Shown here in pieces: positions 17,821 to 25,707 of a stretch of 54,865 nt of DNA. Source of the stretch: an uncultured Pseudomonadota bacterium (GTDB lineage Bacteria; Pseudomonadota; Gammaproteobacteria; Burkholderiales; Rhodocyclaceae); the NCBI GenBank assembly GCA_903870055.1, contig CAIQBG010000037.1:1-54865 (forward strand). Reading direction: 5' to 3'. How positions within the stretch are numbered: position 1 is the first letter of the stretch; each line of letters begins with the position of its first letter. A program made the position numbers and the translations under genes. The notes under the pieces were generated by a model that had not been told where the DNA came from, searched no databases, and saw only the letters and a list, made by a program, of their open reading frames with translations.

Positions 17821-18828
17821 ATGAAAACGCAGCCTTACCCCGAAGACATCGAGACGCCAGAGGCGTTTGACGACCTAGAAGACAATAGTGGCGATGATAG
17901 CACGCTAGAACTGGTCCCCGCTCAGGGCGGGCGCCTGGATCAGGTGCTTGCCGACATGATTCCAGAGCATTCTCGTAATCGCCTCCAGCAATGGATAAAG
18001 GCCGGTCGCGTGCTGGTGGATGGTCAGTTGGCGCTGGAGCCAAAACAGAAGATTTACGGTGGCGAAGACATTACGGTGCGCGTTGACCAGGTGCTTACAG
18101 AAGCCCAGGCCGGCACTTTTCTGCCAGAACCAATGGATTTGCAGGTGGTTTATGAAGATGAACATATCCTGGTGATCAATAAACCGGCAGGATTAGTCGT
18201 ACATCCTGCGGCGGGTAACTGGCAGGGCACTTTATTAAATGGCCTGTTAGCCCATGACCCGGTGTTCACCCATCTGCCGCGTGCGGGTATCGTGCACCGT
18301 CTCGATAAAGGCACCTCCGGCTTGATGGTCGTCGCTAAAACATTGCCGGCCCATACCAACCTCGTACGCCAACTTCAGGCACGCACCGTTAAGCGTCTAT
18401 ATCGTGCAGTGGTGTGTGGTGTGCCACGGGTTGATGGCACAGTGAATGCCCCAGTGGGTCGGGATCAGCGTCACCGCACCCGAATGGCGGTAACCAGTCA
18501 GGGCAAGGAAGCGATTACGCATTACAGACTGCTGGAGATGTTTCCTGGCTGCAGCCTCGTAGAGTGTGTCCTGGAAACGGGTCGCACGCATCAGATTCGC
18601 GTCCATATGGGTTTTCTAGGGAACCCGCTGGTGGGCGATACGACTTATATAGCGGGCAGGCGTTTCCCCTTGCCGGAACCGGCGATGCTTTTTGAACGCC
18701 AGGCACTGCATGCTCGCCAGCTCGGACTGATTCATCCGCACACCGGCGAAGCAATGAAATGGACCGTGCCAGCACCAGCGGATATGGCTGCCATGATTAA
18801 CGATTTGCGCGATCTGGCTGATGCCTGA
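17821..18828 (+). CDS. rluD: 23S rRNA pseudouridine synthase RluD
   Basis: RluD isomerises three uridines in helix 69 of 23S rRNA. The 335-residue protein has an N-terminal S4 domain (RLDQVLADMIPEHSRNRLQQWI...GRVLVDG). The RluA-type catalytic motif GIVHRLDKGTSGLMVVAKT contains the essential aspartate, and GRTHQIRVHMGFLGNPLVGD follows. The Leu-Pro-Ala-His segment after the catalytic loop fits RluA/RluD. The acidic ~30-residue N-terminal leader is longer than in E. coli. ATG 17821 is used; the open frame extends further upstream across the bamD start. It overlaps pgeF by 8 bases. Confidence 0.93.
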   Translation: MKTQPYPEDIETPEAFDDLEDNSGDDSTLELVPAQGGRLDQVLADMIPEHSRNRLQQWIKAGRVLVDGQLALEPKQKIYGGEDITVRVDQVLTEAQAGTFLPEPMDLQVVYEDEHILVINKPAGLVVHPAAGNWQGTLLNGLLAHDPVFTHLPRAGIVHRLDKGTSGLMVVAKTLPAHTNLVRQLQARTVKRLYRAVVCGVPRVDGTVNAPVGRDQRHRTRMAVTSQGKEAITHYRLLEMFPGCSLVECVLETGRTHQIRVHMGFLGNPLVGDTTYIAGRRFPLPEPAMLFERQALHARQLGLIHPHTGEAMKWTVPAPADMAAMINDLRDLADA

Positions 18829-19588
18829 CGTGCAGGCTGGATTGCCGGGTTTTGTACCAGACTGGTCTTTGCCTGCTGGCGTAAGGGCTTGGCAAACCTG
18901 CCGTGGTGTTGGAGAGTTGCCCTATGGCGGATTCAATCTGGGGCAGCATGTCGGTGACGACGCTGTTTCAGTTGCCGCTAACCGTAGCCATTTAATGGCA
19001 GTCGTACCGGCACAGCCAACCTGGCTGACGCAGGTGCATGGCACCCGGGTTCTGGAGTTGCCGCATGAGGCTCATGGTGATTCTCCGGAAGCGGATGCGG
19101 TAATGACTACCGAACCAGGTGTTGTCTGTGCCGTGATGACGGCAGATTGTCTGCCTGTGTTACTGGCCGATCGGGCTGGCCGGATAGTCGGTGCTGCCCA
19201 TGCCGGGTGGCGTGGCTTGGCCGATGGGGTGCTGGAAGCGCTTGTCGGCAATATGAGCAGCAGGGTGGGTGGCCAGAGCAACGATCTGCTTGCCTGGATC
19301 GGGCCCGCGATTGGGCCAGATGCGTTTGAAGTCGGCGACGATGTGTTGAAAGCCTTTGTGGCACTGAACCCTGAAAATCAGGCGTATTTCAAGGTGGGCG
19401 CCGCCGGTAAATGGCTGGCAAATCTACCGGCGCTGGCAGCTGCAAAACTACGGGCAATGGGCGTGAACGACATCACTCAAAGCGGTTGTTGTACCTACAC
19501 TCAGGCAGACCGTTTCTATTCTTACAGGCGTGATCAGGTTACCGGCCGTATGGCGAGCATGATCTGGATCACCCCCGGACGCTTATAA
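18821..19588 (+). CDS. pgeF: Peptidoglycan editing factor PgeF (YfiH/DUF152)
   Basis: This 255-residue protein of the YfiH/laccase-domain family contains the metal-site signatures LTQVHGTRV, CAVMTADCLPVLLAD and VGAAHAGWRGLADGV, with RDQVTGRMASMIWI at the C-terminus. E. coli YfiH is described as removing misincorporated L-serine from peptidoglycan precursors; mammalian relatives act on purine nucleosides, so a second activity is possible. It overlaps rluD by 8 bases, matching the conserved bamD|rluD-yfiH order. Its stop codon lies within the -10 hexamer proposed for the next gene. Confidence 0.92.
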   Translation: MPDVQAGLPGFVPDWSLPAGVRAWQTCRGVGELPYGGFNLGQHVGDDAVSVAANRSHLMAVVPAQPTWLTQVHGTRVLELPHEAHGDSPEADAVMTTEPGVVCAVMTADCLPVLLADRAGRIVGAAHAGWRGLADGVLEALVGNMSSRVGGQSNDLLAWIGPAIGPDAFEVGDDVLKAFVALNPENQAYFKVGAAGKWLANLPALAAAKLRAMGVNDITQSGCCTYTQADRFYSYRRDQVTGRMASMIWITPGRL

Positions 19589-19589
19589 T
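19584..19589 (+). promoter_or_regulatory. -10 element for the ZIP transporter gene
   Basis: A perfect TATAAT overlaps the pgeF TAA stop, 27 bases before the ZIP start codon. No convincing -35 hexamer sits at 16-18 bp spacing. Confidence 0.4.
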
Positions 19590-19616
19590 CTTGAACCTTA
19601 CTGCAAACGACGTCAC

Positions 19617-20402
19617 ATGGCCGTTATGACCTTTTCTCCGATTACCTGGATAGTTCTGGTGTGCCTGGCGGGCACCGTAGCCAGTATCGTCGTTTCATTG
19701 ATCGTCTCACTAGCGGCACATCCACGCATTGTGCCGGTTCTCGTGTCCTATGCGATTGGCGCCATGCTGGGCGCTGTGTTTCTGGATCTATTACCGCATG
19801 CCTTTGAGCATGCGTCGAATGTGCACCAGGTGACGACCACGGTGCTGGGTGGCATTCTCTTCTTCTTTCTGCTGGAGAAATTGGTGCTCTGGCGTCATTG
19901 CCACGAACATCACTGCGAAGCGCATGAGCATCCGGCGCATAGCCATGGCACGAAAGCCTCTGGCTGGTTAATCCTGCTGGGCGATGTCGTTCATAATTTT
20001 GTAGATGGTATTTTGATTGCCGCCGCTTTTTCAGCCAGCATCGAGGTCGGCATTGTGACAGCCCTAGCCATCATTGCCCACGAAATACCTCAGGAAACCG
20101 GTGACTTCGTCATTCTCCTGCATTCGGGTTTTAGTCGTTTGAAAGCTGTACTGCTCAATGTGCTATCGAGTGTGGCTACGCTAGCGGGTGCCATCATTGC
20201 GTATCTGATGCTTTCAGGTCTGGAAAGCTGGGTGCCGAGTATGTTGGCATTGGCAGCAGCCAGCTTGCTCTATGTGTCGGTTGCCGACCTGATTCCGGGT
20301 CTGCACAAGCGTCCGGAACTTAAAGCAACGGGCCTGCAAATCGGCATGATTCTTTTAGGTGTATTTACTATTCAGGTCGTTCAGACCCTTATCGGGGAGT
20401 AA
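19617..20402 (+). CDS. ZIP family metal transporter
   Basis: This 261-residue membrane protein has about eight hydrophobic segments. ZIP signatures are HNFVDGILIAAAF (TM4) and IAHEIPQETGDFVIL (TM5), whose His/Asp/Glu residues form the metal path. A histidine-rich loop at ~95-112 (HCHEHHCEAHEHPAHSHG) probably binds zinc or a similar divalent ion. The HEIPQETGD form is that of the bacterial ZIP group often annotated as zinc or iron permeases; direction and metal cannot be set by sequence. ATG 19617 is used, and ATG 19626 is close behind. It precedes phaC by 6 bases and may be co-transcribed with it. Confidence 0.9.
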   Translation: MAVMTFSPITWIVLVCLAGTVASIVVSLIVSLAAHPRIVPVLVSYAIGAMLGAVFLDLLPHAFEHASNVHQVTTTVLGGILFFFLLEKLVLWRHCHEHHCEAHEHPAHSHGTKASGWLILLGDVVHNFVDGILIAAAFSASIEVGIVTALAIIAHEIPQETGDFVILLHSGFSRLKAVLLNVLSSVATLAGAIIAYLMLSGLESWVPSMLALAAASLLYVSVADLIPGLHKRPELKATGLQIGMILLGVFTIQVVQTLIGE

Positions 20403-20408
20403 GGCAGC

Positions 20409-22142
20409 ATGACGTCATTTCAGAACCCATTCTGGCCAGGCATGCAGGGCATTACGGATCTCCCGAAACAGATCGAAGCGCTTACTAAAACCCTCACAGG
20501 TTTTCTGGAAGATAAGCTGCCTAAAGATCATATGCATGCCATGGGATCACGGACTCCTCCGGCTGAAAAATACCAGCCCTTGGTTAATGACCTGATGGCT
20601 GCGCACCAGCAACTCTGGCAGCAGATGCTGAACCGCAAAAATGGTGAGGATGAAACGCCGGTAGTGAGTGGTGTTGCCAAAGACCGACGTTTCGCTGATG
20701 CATCCTGGGCGACCAGCCCGGTCCATGACTATATGCGTCAGGCTTATGTATTGAATAGTCGGTACCTGAATAGCCTGGCCGAAATGCTGCCTAGCGAAGA
20801 CGCCAAGGAGTCGGCACGAATCCGTTTTCTCACCAGCCAATTCGTAGATGCCCTGTCACCGAGTAATTTTGCAGCAACTAATCCGGAAGTCATTCAAAAG
20901 GCACTCAAGACAGAAGGGCGCTCCATTACCGAAGGGATCAACAATCTGTTGAAGGATCTCGCCAAGGGGCGCATCAGCACATCGGATGAAACTGCGTTTG
21001 AAGTAGGTAAGAACCTGGCAACGACAGAAGGTGCTGTTGTATACGAAAACGAGCTGATCCAGCTCATCCAGTATGCACCGCTCACGGCTAAGGTAGGCAA
21101 ACGTCCCCTATTGATTACGCCGCCCTGTATTAACCGCTTTTATATTCTCGATCTGCAGCCGGAGTCATCCCTGGTGCGTTTTGCCGTTGAGGCGGGGCAT
21201 ACCGTCTTCCTGATTTCCTGGAAGAACCCGGGCAAGGAAGATGCGAAACGCACCTGGGATGAATATCTCGAGCTTGGTCCATTCTCAGCTATCCCGGTGG
21301 TTCAGGCGATTAGCGGTAGCAAGACCATGAATATGCTGGGCTTCTGTATTGGCGGTACGCTATTGTCTTCAGCGCTGGCAGTCATGGCAGCGCGTGGTGA
21401 AAAACCGGCGGCTTCGCTGACCTTGCTGACTACTATGCTGGATTTTGCAGACACGGGTGATATCGATATTTTTGTCGATGCGCAATCTGTTGCGGCCCGT
21501 GAGGCGGCTATCGGTAAGGGTGGCTTGCTTGAAGGTCGGGAGTTGATGACGATGTTCTCGTCACTAAGACCTAATGACCTGGTCTGGCCCTACGTATCGG
21601 GTAACTATCTTTTGGGTAACACGCCGCAGGCCTTCGATATTCTTTACTGGAATGCCGACTCGACAGGCTTGCCCGGTCCAATGGCCTGCTGGTACCTGCG
21701 CAATACCTATCTGGAAAACCGGCTGCGCGTGCCCGGTGAACTTAAGCTCTGTGATCAACCGGTAGATTTGGGCCGTCTCGATATGCCGACCTACCTCTTT
21801 GCTGCGCGTGAAGACCATATCGTGCCCTGGCAAACCGCTTATCTCGTGACCCGTCTACTGTCGGGACAGCATCGTTTCGTTCTGGGCGCTAGCGGCCATA
21901 TCGCCGGTGTGATTAATCCGGCGTCTAAAAACCGGCGCAGCTATTGGGTAGATGGGGATCTGAAGGGCGATGCGCTTCAGTGGCAGGCCTCTTCGACTGA
22001 AAAGCCCGGTAGCTGGTGGTCTGATTGGGCCGCCTGGCTAGAAGACTTCAAAAGCGGTGAAAAGACCGCCCCTAAAGCCTTGGGTAGTAAAAACCATGCG
22101 CCAATCGAGCCGGCACCCGGACGCTACGTGACACAGCGCTGA
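20409..22142 (+). CDS. phaC: Class I poly(3-hydroxyalkanoate) synthase
   Basis: PhaC polymerises (R)-3-hydroxyacyl-CoA, mainly 3-hydroxybutyryl-CoA, into storage polyester at granule surfaces. The 577-residue alpha/beta-hydrolase-like protein has the lipase-like box GFCIGG with nucleophile C313, catalytic Asp in AAREDHIVPW and His in GASGHIAGV. A PhaC N-terminal domain contains PVHDYMRQAYVLNSRYL. Length and a single subunit gene mark class I. Start ATG 20409, six bases after the ZIP gene. phaB follows after a 112-base gap with its own probable promoter. No phaA thiolase gene lies in the window. Confidence 0.96.
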   Translation: MTSFQNPFWPGMQGITDLPKQIEALTKTLTGFLEDKLPKDHMHAMGSRTPPAEKYQPLVNDLMAAHQQLWQQMLNRKNGEDETPVVSGVAKDRRFADASWATSPVHDYMRQAYVLNSRYLNSLAEMLPSEDAKESARIRFLTSQFVDALSPSNFAATNPEVIQKALKTEGRSITEGINNLLKDLAKGRISTSDETAFEVGKNLATTEGAVVYENELIQLIQYAPLTAKVGKRPLLITPPCINRFYILDLQPESSLVRFAVEAGHTVFLISWKNPGKEDAKRTWDEYLELGPFSAIPVVQAISGSKTMNMLGFCIGGTLLSSALAVMAARGEKPAASLTLLTTMLDFADTGDIDIFVDAQSVAAREAAIGKGGLLEGRELMTMFSSLRPNDLVWPYVSGNYLLGNTPQAFDILYWNADSTGLPGPMACWYLRNTYLENRLRVPGELKLCDQPVDLGRLDMPTYLFAAREDHIVPWQTAYLVTRLLSGQHRFVLGASGHIAGVINPASKNRRSYWVDGDLKGDALQWQASSTEKPGSWWSDWAAWLEDFKSGEKTAPKALGSKNHAPIEPAPGRYVTQR

Positions 22143-22150
22143 CGCGATTG

Positions 22151-22179
22151 TTGCGGTGCGACAAAACTAGGGATAAACT
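22151..22179 (+). promoter_or_regulatory. Probable phaB promoter
   Basis: TTGCGG (22151-22156) and TAAACT (22174-22179) are separated by exactly 17 bases in the phaC-phaB gap. A ~75-base leader and AAAGGA (22242-22247) precede the phaB ATG. Confidence 0.4.
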
Positions 22180-22254
22180 TACAAGGTAGCGGGTAAAGTA
22201 ATCCCGGTCGCGTAGCTTGATCCTCCTGATTTCTCCCTTTGAAAGGATGTTTAC

Positions 22255-23001
22255 ATGTCTCAGCACATCGCATTCGTTACCGGTGCCATGGGTGGCCTCG
22301 GTACTGCCTTCTGTCAAGCATTCGATAAGGCTGGTTACAAGGTAGTTGCCGCCTATCACCCTGAATTTGACGATAAAGAAGCCTGGCTCGCAGAGCAAAA
22401 GGCCGAAGGTTTCACTAACTTCATCACGGTTGCCTGTGATGTAGGTAACTACGAATCCTGCGTTGCTGCAGCTGCAGATGCCGAAAAGCAGGCTGGTGGC
22501 GTGATTGACGTTCTGGTTAACAATGCCGGTATTACCCGCGACAAGTTCTTCACCAAGATGGACAAGGGTCAGTGGGATGCCGTGATCAACACAAACCTGA
22601 CAAGCGTTTACAACGTGACACAACCCTTTGCCGCCAAGATGGCTGAAAAGGGCTGGGGTCGCATCATCAACATCTCGTCGGTTAATGGCGTTAAGGGCCA
22701 AGCCGGTCAAACCAACTACTCGGCTGCCAAGGCTGGTGTAATCGGTTTCACCAAGGCGCTGGCTGCTGAAATGGCTACCAAGGGCGTCACTGTGAATGCC
22801 ATTACCCCAGGTTATGTTGCCACCAAGATGGTTATGGCCATCCGTGAAGACATTCTGCAAAGCATCGTTGATACCGTGCCGATGAAGCGTCTGGCCAAGC
22901 CAGAAGAAATTGCTGGTCTGGCTGTGTACCTGTCTTCGGACCTGGCTGCATTCATTACCGGTGCCACAATGAACATCAACGGCGGTTTGTACTACCAGTA
23001 A
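22255..23001 (+). CDS. phaB: Acetoacetyl-CoA reductase
   Basis: PhaB reduces acetoacetyl-CoA to (R)-3-hydroxybutyryl-CoA with NADPH, the monomer for PhaC. The 248-residue short-chain dehydrogenase has the cofactor motif VTGAMGGLGTAF and the NNAG motif (VLVNNAGITRD). The catalytic Ser and the YSAAKAG Tyr/Lys pair are present, and the C-terminus GGLYYQ is close to known PhaB endings. ATG 22255 follows AAAGGA at 7 bases. The fatty-acid enzyme FabG is the main alternative, but the gene neighbourhood (phaC, phaR) and C-terminus favour PhaB. A terminator follows. Confidence 0.94.
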   Translation: MSQHIAFVTGAMGGLGTAFCQAFDKAGYKVVAAYHPEFDDKEAWLAEQKAEGFTNFITVACDVGNYESCVAAAADAEKQAGGVIDVLVNNAGITRDKFFTKMDKGQWDAVINTNLTSVYNVTQPFAAKMAEKGWGRIINISSVNGVKGQAGQTNYSAAKAGVIGFTKALAAEMATKGVTVNAITPGYVATKMVMAIREDILQSIVDTVPMKRLAKPEEIAGLAVYLSSDLAAFITGATMNINGGLYYQ

Positions 23002-23056
23002 TAGTACAAAGTCCGGGTGCGGTGGCATAAGTATGCTGTTTGCATCCTGTTGATTT

Positions 23057-23096
23057 AAAAGCCCCGGCGAGTTTTACTCCCGGGGCTTTTGGTTTT
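23057..23096 (+). terminator. Rho-independent terminator after phaB
   Basis: An 11-bp stem (AAAAGCCCCGG/CCGGGGCTTTT, 23057-23067 and 23080-23090) with a 12-base loop is followed by GG and TTTT. It ends the phaB transcript ahead of phaR. Confidence 0.82.
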
Positions 23097-23173
23097 ATAA
23101 TGCGTTGCAGTATATGTAATACTCTAAGTGGTTTGTCCAACACATTCGTGATTTTTGTATCAAGGCTAGGTGC

Positions 23174-23677
23174 ATGACTGAATCCCAACGTTTGATCAAG
23201 AAATATCCTAATCGTCGTTTGTACGATACCCGTACGAGTGCGTACATTACCCTGGCCGATATCAAGGAGCTGGTGCTGCAGCACGAGAACTTCCTGGTAG
23301 TTGATGCCAAAACGGGTGATGACTTAACGCGAGCGATTTTGCTGCAAATCATTCTCGAAGAAGAGAGTGGCGGCGTACCAATTTTCAGTAGCGAAGTGCT
23401 GTCGCACATGATTCGCTTGTACGGCAATGCCATGCAGTCAGTGTTGGGTCAGTATCTGGAAACCAATATGACGGCGTTTGTCGATTTCCAGAAAAAGATG
23501 CAGGGTAATAGCAATAGCAGCGATCTCTGGTCGCAGTTCCTGACTTACCAGGGGCCTGCCATGCAGAGCCTGATGTCAGCTTATATGGATCAAAGCCAGA
23601 AGATGGTTCATAACATGCAGACTCAGATTAAATCTCAAGCCCGTAATATGTTCCAGGGCATAACACCGAATAAGTAA
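23174..23677 (+). CDS. phaR: Polyhydroxyalkanoate synthesis repressor PhaR
   Basis: PhaR is a DNA-binding repressor that also binds PHA; it is released from phasin-gene promoters when granules form. The 167-residue protein begins with the PHB accumulation regulatory DNA-binding signature RLIKKYPNRRLYDTRTSAYI. A second conserved block, GGVPIFSSEVLSHMIRLYGNAMQ, follows. The C-terminal third is glutamine/methionine rich. Its position after phaB, behind a terminator, suggests a separate transcript. The TATAAT at 23096-23101 could be a -10, but I found no matching -35. Confidence 0.94.
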   Translation: MTESQRLIKKYPNRRLYDTRTSAYITLADIKELVLQHENFLVVDAKTGDDLTRAILLQIILEEESGGVPIFSSEVLSHMIRLYGNAMQSVLGQYLETNMTAFVDFQKKMQGNSNSSDLWSQFLTYQGPAMQSLMSAYMDQSQKMVHNMQTQIKSQARNMFQGITPNK

Positions 23678-23696
23678 CGGTATTGTCTGTGAAGAA

Positions 23697-23725
23697 AAAG
23701 GCTCCGTAATTCGGAGCCTTTGTTG
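23697..23725 (+). terminator. Terminator between phaR and the convergent tetR-type gene
   Basis: A 9-bp stem (AAGGCTCCG/CGGAGCCTT, 23699-23706 region and 23712-23720) is flanked by A and T runs. The symmetry suits termination from both sides of this tail-to-tail gene pair. Confidence 0.8.
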
Positions 23726-23728
23726 TTT

Positions 23729-24340
23729 CTAGCGTCGGCGTAAATTGATATGGGCCTGAATCAGCGGTGCGATCGACTTGCCGTAAATGTCCTGCTGGCC
23801 AGAAAGAATGGCACGAAGTGTGCCGCGGACAAAGGCCAGCGTATCCAGAGCCATCATGGCAGGATCGAGACCAGGTTTAAGTTCCTGTCGAGTCTCTGCG
23901 TCACGATACAGACGGTTAAACGAGGCGAGTATGTCTGTGCAGGGCTCGGTAATCACCTGAAGGACTTCATGAAATTCTTCCACGTATTCGCAACGCAGCA
24001 TGATGATCTCGTAGGTCTCGCGGGCGGCTGCGTTCGATAGCAATGCAGAGAACAATCCCTGCAGATAGTGGCTAATTGCAGATAAGGGTGATTCATCCTG
24101 GGACGGAGAGAGCAGGGATTGCAGCTGATCAAACTCGCTGGTGTACGTTTTTTTTACGGCAAGAAAGATTTCGGCCTTGTTTGCAAAGTGCCAGTAAACA
24201 GCGCCGCGTGTTACGCCGGCCGCTTTGGCAATTTTATCCAGAGTCGAGCGGTTAACACCTTCGGCATGGAAAACCCGGCGAGCTGCATCAATAATCAGCC
24301 CACGTGTTTCAAGCGCCGCTTCTTTGGTTTTGCGAGCCAT
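23729..24340 (-). CDS. TetR family repressor of the adjacent RND operon (AcrR-like)
   Basis: This 203-residue TetR-family regulator has the N-terminal helix-turn-helix LDKIAKAAGVTRGAVYWHFANKAEIFLAV. That motif is very close to AcrR/TtgR/MexR-type efflux repressors. The C-terminal ligand domain is of TetR_C AcrR type (YEIIMLRCEYVEEF). It is divergent from the RND pump operon, and the spacer holds a near copy of the E. coli AcrR operator, so it most likely represses both itself and the pump until a drug or metabolite binds. The inducer is unknown. Confidence 0.9.
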   Translation of the reverse strand: MARKTKEAALETRGLIIDAARRVFHAEGVNRSTLDKIAKAAGVTRGAVYWHFANKAEIFLAVKKTYTSEFDQLQSLLSPSQDESPLSAISHYLQGLFSALLSNAAARETYEIIMLRCEYVEEFHEVLQVITEPCTDILASFNRLYRDAETRQELKPGLDPAMMALDTLAFVRGTLRAILSGQQDIYGKSIAPLIQAHINLRRR

Positions 24341-24393
24341 AAGGATTAACTTTGCCTTCGGTTCCAGAGGGGGTTGGGTAAATAACCTTGCGC

Positions 24394-24433
24394 ATTATAA
24401 GTGAATATACATACATGCGGAAATGTATATAAT
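24394..24433. promoter_or_regulatory. AcrR-type operator between divergent promoters
   Basis: The 24-bp inverted repeat at 24408-24431 has half-sites TACATACAT and ATGTATATA. It matches the remembered E. coli AcrR site at 19 of 24 positions. A perfect -10 for the efflux operon, TATAAT at 24428-24433, overlaps its right end. A perfect minus-strand TATAAT (24394-24399) for the repressor gene lies 8 bases from its left end. The -35 regions are poor. Confidence 0.75.
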
Positions 24434-24447
24434 CATAGATTCTGTTT

Positions 24448-25695
24448 ATGTCATCTGCCGGATTGTCTATGTCTGTAAAACCACCCCGCATCAAAGTCTG
24501 GCTAAACCAGCAGCTCGAAATTCTGGCGCCTAAGCTGCGGGTGCTGACCGATCAGCCGTTCTATCAGAAGACGCAGGGATTTTGCCAGCAGCAATGGCAG
24601 CAGCATCGTCGCCGAACGCTGATCTGGGGTGGGGTATTGCTGGTGCTGATTGTGGCCTGGAATGGTTGGAGTTTCTGGCAGAAATTACCCAAGGCACCGC
24701 CGCCGATACCTGTAACGCTACTGGTTGCTGAACCTACTACCGTGCCCAATGTGATTGAAGTCATGGCGCAGGCTGAAGGCGCTAATGAAACCGAAGTGCG
24801 CACCCGTGTGGGTGGCATCCTCGTTAAGCGTCTGTATGAAGAAGGGCAGAAGGTCAGTGCCGGCCAGCCCCTGTTCCAGATTGACCCCGAGCCTTTCAAA
24901 ATCAAACTGGAAGAAGCCCAGGCCAGAGCAACGCAAACGGCACGTGAAGCTGCACGTCTGAAAAAACTCTATGCGCAACAAGCCGTCAGCCGCAAGGAAA
25001 TGGATGATGCGGTTTCTGCCAATGATATTGCGCAGGCCAATCTGAAGGAAGCGCAACTGAATCTGCAATGGACCACAGTCACGGCACCTGTCAGTGGTAT
25101 CGCTGGCCGTGCTATTCGCTCCGAGGGCAATCTCATTACTACGAGTGCAGATGGCAGCTTGCTAACCACGTTGCATCAGGTTAACCCGATCTGGATACGC
25201 TTTGGTCTTTCTGATAACGAAACAGCCAGTCTGCCAGGTGGACGTCTTGATCCGAATGCGGATACGACAGTGCAGCTCATTCTGGATAACGGCACGATTT
25301 ATCCTGAGATCGGTAAGATAAATTTCCAGTCGACTTTTATCGATCCAAAGCTGGGCACTCAACAACTACGCGCTACCTTTGCCAATCCGGATGAAACCCT
25401 CTTGCCGGGGCAGTTCCTGCGTGCACGCATCAGCACCGGCAAACTGGAAAATGTTTATCTCGTGCCACAGGCCGCCGTGATTCAATCGGATAAAGGCTTC
25501 ATGGTCTGGGTGATGGGTGAAGACGGTAAAGTGGTTCCGACTCCTGTAAAACCCGGCACCTGGTCTGGTAAAGACTGGATTATTCTGGACGGCTTGCAGC
25601 CCGGGATGAAAGTGGTCGTCGATAACATCATCAAGATCCGTCCGGGAGCCAGTGTTATGCCGGCCCCTGTTAATCCCGCACCCCTAGCCAAGTAA
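24448..25695 (+). CDS. RND efflux periplasmic adaptor (AcrA/MexA family)
   Basis: This 415-residue membrane fusion protein links the inner-membrane RND pump to the outer-membrane channel. It has the lipoyl/barrel-sandwich halves (VRTRVGGILVKRLYEEGQKVSAGQPLFQID and TVTAPVSGIAGRA), a helical hairpin between them and the beta-barrel region. There is no lipobox. The anchor is a transmembrane helix at about 57-73 (LIWGGVLLVLIVAWNGW) after an unusually long ~55-residue cytoplasmic N-terminus. ATG 24448 is reported; ATG 24469 is an equal candidate, giving a longer leader after the -10 at 24428. The pump gene follows after 12 bases. Confidence 0.93.
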   Translation: MSSAGLSMSVKPPRIKVWLNQQLEILAPKLRVLTDQPFYQKTQGFCQQQWQQHRRRTLIWGGVLLVLIVAWNGWSFWQKLPKAPPPIPVTLLVAEPTTVPNVIEVMAQAEGANETEVRTRVGGILVKRLYEEGQKVSAGQPLFQIDPEPFKIKLEEAQARATQTAREAARLKKLYAQQAVSRKEMDDAVSANDIAQANLKEAQLNLQWTTVTAPVSGIAGRAIRSEGNLITTSADGSLLTTLHQVNPIWIRFGLSDNETASLPGGRLDPNADTTVQLILDNGTIYPEIGKINFQSTFIDPKLGTQQLRATFANPDETLLPGQFLRARISTGKLENVYLVPQAAVIQSDKGFMVWVMGEDGKVVPTPVKPGTWSGKDWIILDGLQPGMKVVVDNIIKIRPGASVMPAPVNPAPLAK

Positions 25696-25707
25696 GGGCG
25701 GACGATC

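Noticed and set aside
22072-23028. 318-codon open frame antisense to phaB
   Set aside because: Covers a clear phaB gene; no domain signature.
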